Origin: Alphaproteobacteria bacterium
GTDB taxonomy: Bacteria; Pseudomonadota; Alphaproteobacteria; Rhizobiales; Hyphomicrobiaceae
Direction: 5' to 3'
NCBI GenBank assembly: GCA_024275435.1
Contig: JAJRZC010000016.1
Span: 1 to 34,019, forward strand
Length of the DNA: 34,019 bases
Positions 9,557 through 20,039 of this stretch are shown here, in pieces. Position numbers and translations under genes: made by a program. Numbering within the stretch: the stretch's first letter is position 1; each line of letters starts with the position of its first letter. The notes under the pieces are model-generated. The model did no database searches. It was given only the letters and a program-made list of their open reading frames with translations, and had not been told where the DNA came from.

Positions 9557-10623
9557 TACACCAAGCCCCCAAACTGCAACACGCCCGCAACCACCACCAC
9601 CATCAGCAACGACAAAGGCAGAAAGACCTTCCACCCAAGCCTCATAAGTTGGTCATACCGGTAGCGCGGCACCATCGCTTTCACCATCGAGAACATGAAG
9701 AAAACAAACACCACCTTGCCCAAAAACCAGAAGATTCCTGGAACCCACGTAAACGGCGCAATATTAAGAGGAGGCAGCCATCCACCAAGAAACAGAATTG
9801 TCGTCATGGCGCACATGGTCACGATTGCCACGTACTCGCCAAGCATAAACAACAGGTAGGGGGTCGAAGAATATTCCACCATGAACCCTGCAACAAGTTC
9901 AGATTCAGCTTCAGGCAGATCAAACGGCGGGCGGTTTGTTTCAGCTAGCGCAGAAATAAAGAACACCACAAACATTGGAAACAGCGCCAACCAATACCAA
10001 TCGAGAAATGAGTTCGGCAGCCCCATCGCTGTCCCCAGACCGATCTTTTGCGCATTGACAATAGCGCCCAGGTTGAGAGATCCCGCACACAGAAGTACGG
10101 TGATGATGACAAAACCGATCGAAACCTCATAAGAGATCATCTGTGCCGTCGATCTCAAAGCACCCATAAACGGATACTTTGAGTTGGAGGCCCACCCCCC
10201 CATAATGACACCGTAAACACCAAGCGAAGAGACCGCCAGAATATACAAGATCCCGACATTAAGGTCCGAAATCACCCACAGACCAAAGCCATCTTCATTC
10301 AACGGAATGACAGCCCAGGCTGCTAACGCGAACGTCGCCATTGCAACAGGCGCAAGTAAAAAGACGCCTTTATCGGCACCCGCTGGAATGATGGGCTCCT
10401 TCAAAGCAAACTTCAACAAGTCGGCAAACGATTGCAGCAACCCGAACGGACCAACCACATTGGGCCCGCGCCTCATCTGCACCGCTGCCCAAACCTTGCG
10501 ATCCATCAACAATAGAAACGCAATAATCACCAGCAAGCCCACAAGCACAACAAGGCTGACACCCACGTAAAAAGCGAGCCACAGCCCATACTGCCACAAC
10601 ATATCTATCGTCTCTTGGCTCAT
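9556..10623 (-). CDS. nuoH: NADH-quinone oxidoreductase subunit H
   Basis: Eight-helix membrane subunit that forms the quinone-access chamber with NuoB and NuoD. 355 aa. Seen: [20 protein letters not shown] near the N-terminus, [12 protein letters not shown], the hallmark loop [20 protein letters not shown] with its acidic residues, and GFMVEYSS. The ATG at 10623 is chosen because GGGAGG lies five bases upstream; a TTG at 10635 is in frame but overlaps that ribosome site. Its stop shares a base with the start of the 72-aa gene. Confidence 0.98.
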   Translation of the reverse strand: MSQETIDMLWQYGLWLAFYVGVSLVVLVGLLVIIAFLLLMDRKVWAAVQMRRGPNVVGPFGLLQSFADLLKFALKEPIIPAGADKGVFLLAPVAMATFALAAWAVIPLNEDGFGLWVISDLNVGILYILAVSSLGVYGVIMGGWASNSKYPFMGALRSTAQMISYEVSIGFVIITVLLCAGSLNLGAIVNAQKIGLGTAMGLPNSFLDWYWLALFPMFVVFFISALAETNRPPFDLPEAESELVAGFMVEYSSTPYLLFMLGEYVAIVTMCAMTTILFLGGWLPPLNIAPFTWVPGIFWFLGKVVFVFFMFSMVKAMVPRYRYDQLMRLGWKVFLPLSLLMVVVVAGVLQFGGLV

Positions 10624-10671
10624 CGAGCCTCCCAAAAAAATCCAGCTGTTTAACAGCTTAATCGCTCGAAC

Positions 10672-12783
10672 CTATTCTGCAGCGACCCGAGTTCCTTTGT
10701 TTTTCATACGTAAGTTCAGCTCACTCATCTGAGCCATAATTTTTGAAGATCGCGCAATGGGGTTTGTGAAATAGAAATCTTGCACGCCCCCTAAAAACGC
10801 ATCACTATCGCAAGAACGCGAAACAGCGGCCAGTTTTTCAACACCAGACTGATCAGCAAGCTCGACTTCATCAACATGCGCAAAATGCGGAACTAATTTA
10901 TACATCTTGGAGCGAAGCTCAGAAAGAGTGTTAAACGGCAACACTTGGCCAACATGCTCGCAAAGCGCCCGCACGATTTTCCAATCCTCTTTTGCCTCAC
11001 CAGGTGGATAAACCGCCCGCGAACCAATCTGTACCCGCCCTTCTGTATTCACATATGTGGCACTCTTTTCCGTGTAAGCTGATCCGGGCAACACAACATC
11101 GGCCCAATGTGCCCCACGATCACCATGGCTGCCCTGATAAATGACAAAGGTATCGCTATCGGCTTTGCCAGAAAATTCATCGACACCCAATAAATACAAA
11201 ACCTCAAGAGCACCGCTATTGGTCTTCGCCAAGAGAGAAGATGTATCAAAGCCACCCTCAGAGGGAACAAACCCCAAATCCAGCCCCGCCACGCGCCCAG
11301 CAACCGCATGGAGAACATTAAACGCTTGCCATGCCGGATCCGAACCTTCACAAGCCATCTTCGCAATTTGGGCACACAAGCCAAGAACAGCTTCACCATC
11401 TTTTCGCGTGAAACCACCACTGCCAACAATGACCATAGGTGCTTGTGCACGCCGCAACTTCTCTGCAAAAGGGTGACTTCCACGTGCAATCTCGGCAAGT
11501 TCCTTCGGACCTCGCCCGAGATCCTCATAGGCATACGTCAGGTCGACAGGCTCACCCACAAGCCCAACCTCAAGTCCTCCATGAGTCCACCGTCCTCTTA
11601 TCCGTGAATTTAAAACCGCAGCTTCAAGGCGCGGATTCGTGCCCACGAGAAGAATCGCATCCGCATGATCAATGCCTTCAATCAAAGAATTGAACAAATA
11701 GCTCGCACGGCCATAAGACGGATCAAGCGCTTCATACGGTGCACGACAATCAATGCTCTTGACCCCGAGCTGATCCATCAAACTCTTGAGCGCAAACATC
11801 TCCTCAGCGCCACACAAGTCTCCCGCAAGCGCGCCCACCCGTGACGGCTCAGCCGACTTCAAGCGTGTAGCAATGGCACCAAGCGCTTCATCCCAAGAGA
11901 CAGGGCGTAACTTCCCATCAATACGCAAATACGGATTATCGAGACGTTGCGACTTCAAACCATCACAAACATAGCGGGTCTTGTCCGAGATCCATTCCTC
12001 GTTCACAACATCATTGTTTCGCGGCAGAATTCGCATCACTTCGCGCCAGCGCGTATCAACACGTATCGCAGACCCCACACCATCCATGACATCAATGGTC
12101 TCGGTCTTTTGCAACTCCCACGGTCGCGCCGCATGTGCCCAAGGCCGATGCGTCAACGCACCGACAGGACAAAGATCGACCACATTGGCACTCATCTCGG
12201 AAAGAATGCCTCTTTGCAGGTATGTCGTGATTTCTGCATCCTCACCGCGCCCTGAAAGCCCAAGCTCCTCAACGCCGGCAATTTCGGTCATGAAACGTAC
12301 ACATCTCGTACAGTGGATGCACCGCGTCATCACCGTCTTTATGAGCGGACCGATATTCTTTTCTTCGACAGCACGCTTGTTTTCCTCGTAACGCGACCCT
12401 CCTAAACCAAACGCCATCGCCTGGTCCTGAAGATCGCATTCCCCACCTTGATCGCATATCGGACAATCGAGCGGGTGATTGATAAGCAAAAACTCCATCA
12501 CCCCTTCGCGGGCCTTGCGCACCTTCTCAGTTTTTGTCTTGACTTCCTGCAAGCTGCCATCACGACTTGGCGGCATATCTGAAACAGACATGGCACAAGA
12601 GGCTATAAGCTTCGGAGCTCCGGAAATTTCAACGAGACACATCCGGCAGTTCCCGGCAATGGACAGGCGCTCGTGATAGCAAAAGCGCGGTATCTCAGAG
12701 CCCGCCAGTTCGCATGCTTGAAACACCGTGAGGTCATCGTCCACCTCGATGGTTTTACCGTCAATGATCAGAGTCTTTGTCAT
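10672..12783 (-). CDS. nuoG: NADH-quinone oxidoreductase subunit G
   Basis: Large peripheral-arm subunit that carries electrons from NuoF to NuoI. 703 aa from ATG 12783. N-terminal 2Fe-2S ferredoxin domain with C35, C46, C49, C63 (N1b); H103, C107, C110, C116 (N5, one histidine ligand); C155, C158, C161, C205 (N4); then a molybdopterin-oxidoreductase-like fold without obvious molybdenum ligands, as usual. No sign of the extra N7 cluster motif of E. coli. An in-frame start 36 bases upstream (12819) gives a less family-like N-terminus. 65 bases after nuoF, 48 before nuoH. Confidence 0.97.
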   Translation of the reverse strand: MTKTLIIDGKTIEVDDDLTVFQACELAGSEIPRFCYHERLSIAGNCRMCLVEISGAPKLIASCAMSVSDMPPSRDGSLQEVKTKTEKVRKAREGVMEFLLINHPLDCPICDQGGECDLQDQAMAFGLGGSRYEENKRAVEEKNIGPLIKTVMTRCIHCTRCVRFMTEIAGVEELGLSGRGEDAEITTYLQRGILSEMSANVVDLCPVGALTHRPWAHAARPWELQKTETIDVMDGVGSAIRVDTRWREVMRILPRNNDVVNEEWISDKTRYVCDGLKSQRLDNPYLRIDGKLRPVSWDEALGAIATRLKSAEPSRVGALAGDLCGAEEMFALKSLMDQLGVKSIDCRAPYEALDPSYGRASYLFNSLIEGIDHADAILLVGTNPRLEAAVLNSRIRGRWTHGGLEVGLVGEPVDLTYAYEDLGRGPKELAEIARGSHPFAEKLRRAQAPMVIVGSGGFTRKDGEAVLGLCAQIAKMACEGSDPAWQAFNVLHAVAGRVAGLDLGFVPSEGGFDTSSLLAKTNSGALEVLYLLGVDEFSGKADSDTFVIYQGSHGDRGAHWADVVLPGSAYTEKSATYVNTEGRVQIGSRAVYPPGEAKEDWKIVRALCEHVGQVLPFNTLSELRSKMYKLVPHFAHVDEVELADQSGVEKLAAVSRSCDSDAFLGGVQDFYFTNPIARSSKIMAQMSELNLRMKNKGTRVAAE

Positions 12784-12848
12784 GCGTGTCCCAGTACTAC
12801 CTGACCCAGTGTAAAACACTTACCGTCATTGGCCCTTTTCAAAACAGC

Positions 12849-14168
12849 TCATTCAGCGGCCTCAATAAACTCCGCGCGATCCATGTCGCCTTGAGCAGAC
12901 TTGCTTTTTGCCTGATACGAATCGATCCGCTCTTCAATCACATGCCGAAAATTTCGAATAAGCCCTTGCACAGGCCACGCTGCGGCATCTCCCAGCGCGC
13001 AAATCGTTTGACCCTCAACCTGCTTGGAGACTTTCAGCAAAAGGTCGATTTCGCTCTTTTGCGCGCGTCCCTGCGCCATACGCTCCATCACCCGCCACAT
13101 CCAGCCGGTACCTTCACGGCAAGGCGTACATTGCCCGCAACTTTCATGCTTATAAAAATACGAAATCCGCGCAATCGCTTTCACGATGTCCGTTGACTTA
13201 TCCATAACGATCACCGCAGCGGTTCCAAGACCCGACTTCGCCGCTGACAACGCGTCAAAGTCCATAGTGATCTCACCACACACATCCGTTGGCAGACAGG
13301 CAACCGAAGACCCGCCTGGGATGACCGTCAGCAAATTATCCCAGCCACCGCGAACACCGCCCGCGTGCTTTTCAATAAGCTCGCGCAAAGGAATGGCCAT
13401 CTCCTCTTCCACCACACACGGCTGCTCTACATGCCCCGAAATCTGAAACAACTTGGTTCCGGTGTTATTGGCTTTGCCCAACTTAGCAAACCAGCTCCCG
13501 CCGCGCCTCAAGATATCCGGTACAACCGCAATGGATTCGACATTATTGACAGTAGTCGGCGCACCATAAAGCCCGCAACCTGCTGGGAAAGGCGGCTTCA
13601 GGCGAGGCTGCCCTTTTCGTCCTTCAAGACTTTCCAGCAGTGCCGTTTCCTCACCGCAGATATAAGCTCCTGCTCCATGGTGAACAAAAAGATCTAGGTC
13701 CCAGCCATGGACATTTCCCTGACCGATCAGTCGCGCTTCATAAGCCTCGTCAACCGCCCGTTGAAAGGCTTCACGTTCACGAATGAATTCACCACGAAAA
13801 TAGATGTAACACGTATGCGCGCGCATTGCGAAAGACGCCAACAGCGCTCCTTCTATCAGCAAATGCGGATCATGGCGCAAAATCTCGCGGTCCTTGCAGG
13901 AACCAGGTTCCGACTCATCGGCATTGATCACCAGATAGGACGGCCTGGGATCATCTTTCGGCATGAACGACCATTTGAGGCCGGTTGGAAAACCCGCACC
14001 CCCGCGCCCCCGCAAACCCGATTTCTTCACCTCACCAATGATCCAATCATGTCCCTTTTCAATAAGGGCCTTGGTATTGTCCCAAGCACCACGGACCCGC
14101 GCACCGGAAAGCCCAGCGTCGTGAAAACCATAAAGGTTCAGGAATATGCGATCTTTATCCTGCAGCAT
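12849..14168 (-). CDS. nuoF: NADH-quinone oxidoreductase subunit F
   Basis: NADH-binding subunit with FMN and cluster N3, where electrons enter complex I. 439 aa. Seen: [10 protein letters not shown] at 54-63 (NADH/FMN loop), [13 protein letters not shown] at 83-94, the [19 protein letters not shown] region at 165-183, and N3 ligands C344, C347, C350 in [12 protein letters not shown] plus C390. ATG 14168 is preceded by GAGAG; it lies 11 bases after nuoE. Confidence 0.98.
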   Translation of the reverse strand: MLQDKDRIFLNLYGFHDAGLSGARVRGAWDNTKALIEKGHDWIIGEVKKSGLRGRGGAGFPTGLKWSFMPKDDPRPSYLVINADESEPGSCKDREILRHDPHLLIEGALLASFAMRAHTCYIYFRGEFIREREAFQRAVDEAYEARLIGQGNVHGWDLDLFVHHGAGAYICGEETALLESLEGRKGQPRLKPPFPAGCGLYGAPTTVNNVESIAVVPDILRRGGSWFAKLGKANNTGTKLFQISGHVEQPCVVEEEMAIPLRELIEKHAGGVRGGWDNLLTVIPGGSSVACLPTDVCGEITMDFDALSAAKSGLGTAAVIVMDKSTDIVKAIARISYFYKHESCGQCTPCREGTGWMWRVMERMAQGRAQKSEIDLLLKVSKQVEGQTICALGDAAAWPVQGLIRNFRHVIEERIDSYQAKSKSAQGDMDRAEFIEAAE

Positions 14169-14179
14169 GTCTCTCAGCC

Positions 14180-15166
14180 TCAGGCTTCGTTTTCATTTTC
14201 GTCACGAGCGTTCGCCTTTCGTGCGGAAAATTCGGTTTCACCACCAGACGCCAACACTTTCGCCTGCGAGATCCAGTCTTCCCGTTCAATTCGACCTTTG
14301 AAACTCAAATACGTATCAACCCAATTGGCTGTTTCCTTGCTCCACGAAGCAATCTGATCAAAGTGATAAATACCCAGACCATTGAGTGTTTCTTCTAGTT
14401 TCGGCCCAACGCCACTTATCAGCTTCAAATCATCAGCCTTACCGTCCCGAGGACCACTAAGTGCCTCAGGTTTAGCAGAATTATCTGTTTGAAGGAGGGA
14501 CACTTCGCCAGAGGTCGCTGTCTCAGATATTTCACGCTTACCGGCACGGCTGCCGTCATAAAGTGCCGGATCCGTAAGTGTGGTCGGCCCACCTTGTGGG
14601 CTAGAAGCCTGACGGCCAATCTGCGAGCCTGGTTTGACCGGATTGCCATCCGCAAAACCATCAAGAACCTTTTCAAACAGCTCTGGCGTCAGATCCTCAT
14701 AGGTATCTTTCCAGATCTGCACCATGGGCGCGTTGGCACAAACACCAAGGCACTCCACTTCCTCCCACGAATAATCTCCATCCGCGCTCAACTCATGAGG
14801 CTTGGGTGCAATTCTTGATTTACAAACCGCAATAAGGTCACCGGACCCACGCAACATGCAAGGCGTCGTACCACACACCTGAACATGCGCCTTACGACCC
14901 ACCGGAGACAGCTGAAACATCGTGTAGAAAGTCGCAATCTCATAAACGCGGATGTAGGCCATTCCAAGCATATCGCCAACCAGACGAATAGCGGGTTCGC
15001 ACAACCAGCCATCAAATTGCTCCTGGGCGCGCCACAGAAGCGGTATAACGGCTGACGCCTGCTTCCCTGCTGGATATTTGGCAACCAACTGCTTGGCCCA
15101 GGCTTCGTTCTCCTTCGTAAAGGCGAAACTGGCCGGTTGTTCTGGACACAAACGACGAACGGACAT
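14180..15166 (-). CDS. nuoE: NADH-quinone oxidoreductase subunit E with C-terminal HhH-like extension
   Basis: Thioredoxin-like 2Fe-2S subunit (N1a) paired with NuoF at the NADH site. Ligands C98, C103, C139, C143 are present in VCGTTPC and [10 protein letters not shown]. The core ends near residue 180; a low-complexity linker (about 181-245) leads to a domain at 246-305 starting [20 protein letters not shown], a helix-hairpin-helix-like motif seen as an extension of NuoE in many alphaproteobacteria. Total 328 aa versus about 165 in E. coli. ATG 15166 has AGGGAG six bases upstream, and the gene follows a 468-base gap, so it may have its own promoter. Confidence 0.97.
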   Translation of the reverse strand: MSVRRLCPEQPASFAFTKENEAWAKQLVAKYPAGKQASAVIPLLWRAQEQFDGWLCEPAIRLVGDMLGMAYIRVYEIATFYTMFQLSPVGRKAHVQVCGTTPCMLRGSGDLIAVCKSRIAPKPHELSADGDYSWEEVECLGVCANAPMVQIWKDTYEDLTPELFEKVLDGFADGNPVKPGSQIGRQASSPQGGPTTLTDPALYDGSRAGKREISETATSGEVSLLQTDNSAKPEALSGPRDGKADDLKLISGVGPKLEETLNGLGIYHFDQIASWSKETANWVDTYLSFKGRIEREDWISQAKVLASGGETEFSARKANARDENENEA

Positions 15167-15634
15167 CGTGTCTCCCTAAACGGAATGAAAGTGAACCTCA
15201 GCAATAAGGCTCATAAAACAATTATTCAGACGAAGCGACCCATCGATAAGAACAATCCAGGATCGAAACAATCTCAACTTCGTGGCACACTTCTATACCG
15301 CAAGTCTTCACAGATCACAGGTCCAAATCAGATAGACACTTCGATCTCTATCATTCTCCAATGACCTCGCTCAAATCTGAGCAAATCTTCAAAAAGAATA
15401 CGGCACCAGACATGACCTACGGATATCACGAGCACAACGCAAGGCGAGCAGTCAAAACGACGCCTTAACGGTGTGGATGCCATAAATTTTAAGATAAATC
15501 AGAGCTGTGGTTACAAAAGCTCACAGAGCTTGAACAAGCTGCATTGCTCAAACACAATTCATGAAAAATAACGCACGCAATTTATTGTGCTGATACGCAA
15601 ATCAAAAAGCACACTGTCTTCTGCCAAAGTGGGC
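15167..15634. other. 468-base non-coding gap inside the nuo cluster
   Basis: No supported gene on either strand. It holds short inverted repeats near 15500-15540, including AGCTTG/CAAGCT at 15527-15540 and CTGTG/CACAG just before it, which could form weak hairpins downstream of the 147-aa gene on the minus strand. No clear T tract follows and I could not find a convincing -35/-10 pair before nuoE. This is by far the largest gap in the cluster. Confidence 0.6.
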
Positions 15635-16078
15635 CTAGCCAGAAATATATCGGCCCTTCGCATCTTTAGGGCTCTCATAGGACTGCTGCTGGAGATAATC
15701 CGCAGGTCGCTCATATGCCCAACCCGGACGATCAAAGCCAAACATCACTGAAAGCCAGCCAATTAGTAGCAACACAGTGACAGCCGGGGCCAAAAACAAC
15801 GATATTTGAGAACCAACGCGCAAAAAGCCAATCCAGAACAGCGCCAGCAAAAAACCGCAACCAATTATCATCGCTCCACCCGCATCAACCCCGCGCGAAG
15901 CTGCAAACAACAGCCCCGTCATCAGCGAGGCAACACCCAGAATGACCGGTATCGCTGGTAAATCAGCATGTAACGCACCCATTGGCCAGGAAAACCGCCG
16001 TGCAAACATTCGGTAGGTGGCAAGGCTCAACCCCCATCCAAATGCACCCACAGCAAGCAAAAACAGATTGTCAATCAT
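15635..16078 (-). CDS. Unknown four-helix membrane protein between nuoD and nuoE
   Basis: I do not recognise this 147-aa protein. Four hydrophobic stretches (about 4-22, 42-60, 68-88 and 94-112) are followed by a soluble tail with YERPADYLQQQ and ending ISG. ATG 16078 has GGAG about nine bases upstream; a TTG six bases earlier is in frame. It lies between the DUF4267-like gene and the long gap before nuoE, all in nuo orientation. Its link to complex I rests on position alone. Confidence 0.8.
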   Translation of the reverse strand: MIDNLFLLAVGAFGWGLSLATYRMFARRFSWPMGALHADLPAIPVILGVASLMTGLLFAASRGVDAGGAMIIGCGFLLALFWIGFLRVGSQISLFLAPAVTVLLLIGWLSVMFGFDRPGWAYERPADYLQQQSYESPKDAKGRYISG

Positions 16079-16241
16079 GACCAAAACTCCAATGAGCTTA
16101 GGTTAGGAGGCAAATTACCAGCGAGATAGCAACCCACACCCACAAAGCACCCAAGTTGTAACACCCCACACGGACGCAAGACGCCCAAAGGCATTCCTGA
16201 CATTCTCAACCGGCAAATACCAGCAACGGATGCAACAGAGG

Positions 16242-16637
16242 TTAAGCCAGCTTATGCTCAGCGCGTGCAGCAACACCTGCAGCCAAGCAAAATGCACCAG
16301 AAATCACATGAAAAGCAACCGCTTGCCACGGTCCGGCAAAGCTCGAAACCACATAAGCATCCGAGAAGCAAACAACAGCCCCAGCCAGAAACCAGAGGCT
16401 TAAAGGGCTAAAAGCCCGCGCCAGAGCAAATGCCACAGCCAGCAATCCCAACCACACATCCCGCAACCCGATGACATAATGCAAACCAGGCTGACCCTCA
16501 TAAGCGCCCAGGCCAAAAGTGATCGAAGCGCTGTGGGGCCAAACTAGAAATCTTATCCCAATGACCGTTAAAACAGCTCCCGCCAGCACACCGTAGGCCA
16601 CGACGCGCTCTGCTCTTCCAATTCCAAAAACGGTCAT
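16242..16637 (-). CDS. DUF4267-like membrane protein
   Basis: 131 aa with four hydrophobic segments. The pattern FLVWPHSAS...FGL near the N-terminus, then VIGLRDVWLGLLA, then FSDAYVVSS and a late histidine segment, fits the DUF4267 family as I recall it; function of that family is unknown. Start taken as ATG 16637, which is preceded directly by AAGG; the frame stays open upstream to 16718 but that part is not membrane-like. It lies 125 bases after nuoD and 163 bases before the four-helix protein. Family assignment is from memory of the pattern and moderate. Confidence 0.72.
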   Translation of the reverse strand: MTVFGIGRAERVVAYGVLAGAVLTVIGIRFLVWPHSASITFGLGAYEGQPGLHYVIGLRDVWLGLLAVAFALARAFSPLSLWFLAGAVVCFSDAYVVSSFAGPWQAVAFHVISGAFCLAAGVAARAEHKLA

Positions 16638-16762
16638 CCTTGAGGTGCCCCACCCTAGCAGAAACGTATTGTCCGGACACGGTGTAGGTTCGCACAAAAG
16701 CCGGTCCGACACCAACAATCAGCTAAGATCAAAGCTCAAAAGAAAGAAATTCAATTCTCAGA

Positions 16763-17953
16763 TCAGCGGTCGATTTCACCAAACACCACGTCAAGTGAGC
16801 CGATAATCGCCGAAACATCCGCCAGCATATGACCGCGATTGAGAAAATCCATCGCCTGGAGATGGGCAAAGCCTGGCGCTCGGATCTTGCAACGATAAGG
16901 TTTGTTTGATCCATCCGAAATCAGATAAACGCCAAACTCACCCTTGGGAGCTTCCACGCAAGAATAAATCTCGCCTTTGGGCACATGAATCCCTTCCGTG
17001 TAAAGCTTGAAGTGATGAATCAAGGCTTCCATAGAGCGCTTCATTTCGCTCCGTTTCGGAGGGACCACTTTTTTATCTTCAGCAGAACATGGCCCGCGTC
17101 CCTGCTCGCCCAAAAGCCTTTCACAACATTGCTTCATGATATGAATGGATTGGCGCATCTCCTCCATCCGGATGAGATAGCGATCATAACAATCACCATT
17201 CTTTCCGATGGGAACATCAAACTCCATTTCATCATAACACTCATACGGCTGAGACTTTCTCAAATCCCACGCCGCCCCGCAGCCACGCACCATGACGCCC
17301 GAAAAACCCCAATCGAAAGCATCTTCCAATGATACAACACCGATATCCACATTGCGTTGCTTGAAAATACGATTGTTCGTCAAGAGCCCTTCAATATCGT
17401 CACAGACCTTCAAAAACGGGTCACACCAATTCAAGATATCTTCGACAAGTTGATCCGGTAAATCCTGATGCACACCGCCAATACGGAAATACTTTGCATG
17501 CATCCGGCTGCCCGACGCACGCTCATAAAACACCATCAGCTTTTCGCGCTCTTCAAAGCCCCACAGCGGAGGAGTCAAAGCACCCACGTCCATCGCCTGT
17601 GTCGTGACATTCAACAGATGAGAAAGAATGCGGCCGATCTCGGAATATAGTACGCGAATGAGTTGCCCGCGATACGGCACACCAAGCCCCAAAAGCTTTT
17701 CAGCCGCCATGCAAAAGGCATGCTCCTGATTCATGGGAGCCACATAATCGAGCCTGTCGAAATACCCAATTCCTTGCAGGTAGGTCTTGTTCTCGATAAG
17801 TTTCTCGGTACCACGATGCAACAACCCAATATGCGGATCGACGCGCTCGATGACCTCCCCATCAAGCTCCAGAACCAGCCGCAACACCCCGTGCGCGGCT
17901 GGATGCTGTGGCCCAAAGTTTATATTAAATTGGCGTATCTCAGTTTCAGCCAT
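16763..17953 (-). CDS. nuoD: NADH-quinone oxidoreductase subunit D
   Basis: 49-kDa-type subunit that forms the quinone-binding pocket with NuoB and NuoH; evolved from NiFe hydrogenase large subunit. 396 aa, separate from nuoC. Seen: [15 protein letters not shown] at the N-terminus, [12 protein letters not shown], the [16 protein letters not shown] segment with the quinone-site tyrosine and aspartate, and the C-terminal [14 protein letters not shown]. Hydrogenase metal ligands are absent as expected. It follows the GFA gene by 42 bases. Confidence 0.98.
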   Translation of the reverse strand: MAETEIRQFNINFGPQHPAAHGVLRLVLELDGEVIERVDPHIGLLHRGTEKLIENKTYLQGIGYFDRLDYVAPMNQEHAFCMAAEKLLGLGVPYRGQLIRVLYSEIGRILSHLLNVTTQAMDVGALTPPLWGFEEREKLMVFYERASGSRMHAKYFRIGGVHQDLPDQLVEDILNWCDPFLKVCDDIEGLLTNNRIFKQRNVDIGVVSLEDAFDWGFSGVMVRGCGAAWDLRKSQPYECYDEMEFDVPIGKNGDCYDRYLIRMEEMRQSIHIMKQCCERLLGEQGRGPCSAEDKKVVPPKRSEMKRSMEALIHHFKLYTEGIHVPKGEIYSCVEAPKGEFGVYLISDGSNKPYRCKIRAPGFAHLQAMDFLNRGHMLADVSAIIGSLDVVFGEIDR

Positions 17954-17995
17954 GAGCCTATCGTCAGTTGCTAGATTTGATCTTTAAAGGCAATT

Positions 17996-18430
17996 TCAGT
18001 CCTTGCTCTCACCGCCAGAAAACGCAGCAAAGACTTCTTCCCCGGTCATCTTCTTCGTGTCATTGGCAAAATCGTAAAAGGACGGCTTTTCATCCACAAA
18101 AATTTCATGAGAGAGAACCAGACCATCCATATCTTCCAAGGCTCCGACAGAAACCACGTAATGACTGCGATCCGCCATGCGCCAAAACAAGTTAGTCCCA
18201 CATTTACTGCAAAACCCACGCTCTCCCCATTCGGAGGATTTATAGACGCCGATCGACTCTTCGCCCGTAAAGGCAACGTCCCCACTAGCATCCAGAACCA
18301 TCAACGGTCCACCGGACCATCTTCGGCACATACTGCAATGGCACGCCGCCACCTCACTCGTTCCCTCACTCACACGAAACGTTACCGCGCCACACAAGCA
18401 ATGCCCTTTGCGTGTCCCATCATCTGCCAT
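17996..18430 (-). CDS. GFA/CENP-V-fold zinc protein inserted in the nuo operon
   Basis: 144-aa member of the glutathione-dependent formaldehyde-activating enzyme (GFA)/CENP-V family. The zinc cysteines are complete: C11 and C13 in CLCG, C30, C32, C35 in CHCSMCRRW, and C74, C77 in FCSKCGTNLF. ATG 18430 has GGAG eight bases upstream. It sits between nuoC (33 bases) and nuoD (42 bases) in the same orientation, so it must be transcribed with complex I unless it is processed. Known GFA enzymes speed formation of S-hydroxymethylglutathione, but most family members have no proven reaction; a role linked to complex I is speculation. Confidence 0.93.
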   Translation of the reverse strand: MADDGTRKGHCLCGAVTFRVSEGTSEVAACHCSMCRRWSGGPLMVLDASGDVAFTGEESIGVYKSSEWGERGFCSKCGTNLFWRMADRSHYVVSVGALEDMDGLVLSHEIFVDEKPSFYDFANDTKKMTGEEVFAAFSGGESKD

Positions 18431-18463
18431 AACGTTCTCCAGCTAATAAGAGTGTCACCAACT

Positions 18464-19090
18464 TCAGGTTTTTCCCGCCGGCTTGTCACTCTCCTCAGAG
18501 CCGCTCGCCTTTTCATCACCTGGCAGAATGCCCTCCCAAGGGCTTTCAAAATCAAATGTCCGATAAGCCTGCATAAGAGCCACGGGTTCGCGCACCACCC
18601 GCTTTTTCTCGTCATCGTAGCGAACTTCCCAATATCCCGTAAGTGGAAAGTCCTTCCGTAGGGGATGTCCATCGAATCCATAGTCCGTAAGAATCCGCCG
18701 AAGATCCGGATGCCCGGAAAACAACACACCGTACATGTCGTAGGCTTCCCGCTCCATCCAGTTTGCGCTGGAAAACACATCGACAATACTCGGCACAGGT
18801 GTCATCTCATTAGTCTCAAGCTTTACCCTGATCCTTTGATTGATGCGCGGCGAAAGCAGATGATAAACAACATCAAATCTGTTTTCCCGACCGGGCCAGT
18901 CAACGCCGCAGATGTCTATCAAAACCTCAAACCGGCAACGCGCATCATCCCTCAGGAATTTACAAACCCTGGGAATGCTCTCTCGCGAAACCATAATGGT
19001 CAGCTCGCCATTTACGAAAGTTGAGCCAAGAAAACCTGCCGCCATTTTAGCGCTGATGAAATTCCCAAGCTCTTCCAAGTTTTCATTCAT
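18464..19090 (-). CDS. nuoC: NADH-quinone oxidoreductase subunit C
   Basis: 30-kDa-type peripheral-arm subunit that bridges NuoB and NuoD. 208 aa. Seen: [22 protein letters not shown] and the family signature [21 protein letters not shown] with [11 protein letters not shown] after it. The last 20 residues are a polar tail. ATG 19090 overlaps the nuoB stop as ATGA; the open frame upstream to 19171 lies inside nuoB and is not family-like. Confidence 0.97.
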   Translation of the reverse strand: MNENLEELGNFISAKMAAGFLGSTFVNGELTIMVSRESIPRVCKFLRDDARCRFEVLIDICGVDWPGRENRFDVVYHLLSPRINQRIRVKLETNEMTPVPSIVDVFSSANWMEREAYDMYGVLFSGHPDLRRILTDYGFDGHPLRKDFPLTGYWEVRYDDEKKRVVREPVALMQAYRTFDFESPWEGILPGDEKASGSEESDKPAGKT

Positions 19091-19683
19091 CTCGCAATTG
19101 TCCCCGTGCGGCGGATTTTTCTTTGCAATAGCAAAATTCCATAGACCAAGGCCTCGGCCGTTGGCGGGCATCCTGGAACATAGATGTCAACGGGCACAAT
19201 TCGATCACAGCCACGCACAACGGAGTAGGAATAGTGATAGTAGCCCCCGCCGTTGGCACAACTGCCCATCGAAATAACATAACGCGGTTCCGGCATCTGA
19301 TCGTAGACTTTGCGCATAGCCGGCGCCATTTTGTTCGTCAGCGTTCCAGCAACAATCATCACATCTGATTGGCGCGGAGACGCGCGCGGCGCAAAACCAA
19401 ACCGCTCCACATCATACCGAGGCATTGACGCTTGCATCATTTCCACAGCACAGCACGCCAAACCGAACGTCATCCACATCAATGAACCGGTCCGAGCCCA
19501 GTTGATCAGATCGTCACTCGTCGTAACGAGAAATCCCTTATCGGCTAGTTCGTTATTGATTTCAGAAAAATACAGAGCTTCCGGCGCACCATCGTGCCCT
19601 ACCCCTCCAGCCACAGGCAAGGATCCACCCGACAATTGCCCGCTCTGGGAAACGGAGCGCCCAGCAGGTTTAATTAATCCCAT
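19087..19683 (-). CDS. nuoB: NADH-quinone oxidoreductase subunit B
   Basis: Subunit with [4Fe-4S] cluster N2, the last electron carrier before quinone. 198 aa. Ligands complete: C77 and C78 in [11 protein letters not shown]142 in [10 protein letters not shown]172 in VPGCPP. Start ATG 19683, which lies inside the end of nuoA (10-base overlap); this is the usual nuoA-nuoB arrangement in alphaproteobacteria. The first 35 residues are variable and Gly/Ser-rich. Confidence 0.98.
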   Translation of the reverse strand: MGLIKPAGRSVSQSGQLSGGSLPVAGGVGHDGAPEALYFSEINNELADKGFLVTTSDDLINWARTGSLMWMTFGLACCAVEMMQASMPRYDVERFGFAPRASPRQSDVMIVAGTLTNKMAPAMRKVYDQMPEPRYVISMGSCANGGGYYHYSYSVVRGCDRIVPVDIYVPGCPPTAEALVYGILLLQRKIRRTGTIAR

Positions 19684-20039
19684 TCCAGCGCACCCTTCTT
19701 CCATTCATAGATGAAGCCAACTGTCAGCACGCCAAGAAAGATCATCATCGACCAGAATCCAAACAAGCCGATTTCACGAAACGCAGCCGCCCACGGAAAC
19801 AGGAACGCCATTTCCAAATCAAAGATGATAAACAAGATGGCGACGAGGTAAAAACGAGCATCAAATCTCATCCGCGCATCATCAAACGCTTCAAACCCAC
19901 ACTCATAAGCTGAAACTTTTTCAGGATCTGGGTTGGAAACAGCAATTACAAATGGCGCAATCATCAATGCTGCAGCAATAAACAGTGCCACACCGAGAAA
20001 GATTATGATTGGCAAATAGTCGGTAAGCAGTTGGGTCAT
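19674..20039 (-). CDS. nuoA: NADH-quinone oxidoreductase subunit A
   Basis: Three-helix membrane subunit at the quinone-chamber junction; first gene of the nuo operon. 121 aa. Seen: [20 protein letters not shown], the TM1-TM2 loop with its conserved cysteine, then [21 protein letters not shown] and [11 protein letters not shown] at the end. ATG 20039; the upstream ribosome site (GAGA) is weak. The operon promoter should lie in the 227-base region shared with the divergent gene at 20267. Confidence 0.98.
   Translation of the reverse strand: MTQLLTDYLPIIIFLGVALFIAAALMIAPFVIAVSNPDPEKVSAYECGFEAFDDARMRFDARFYLVAILFIIFDLEMAFLFPWAAAFREIGLFGFWSMMIFLGVLTVGFIYEWKKGALEWD

Noticed and set aside
13707-14357. 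Long plus-strand frame (216 codons) opposite nuoF/nuoE
   Set aside because: Antisense shadow of two certain genes; protein looks random.
15559-15741. 60-codon frame at the end of the 147-aa gene
   Set aside because: Shadow in another frame of that gene's 3' end.
16115-16297. 60-codon frame between the two unknown membrane proteins
   Set aside because: Starts inside the DUF4267-like gene in another frame, no ribosome site, Trp/Cys-rich random look.
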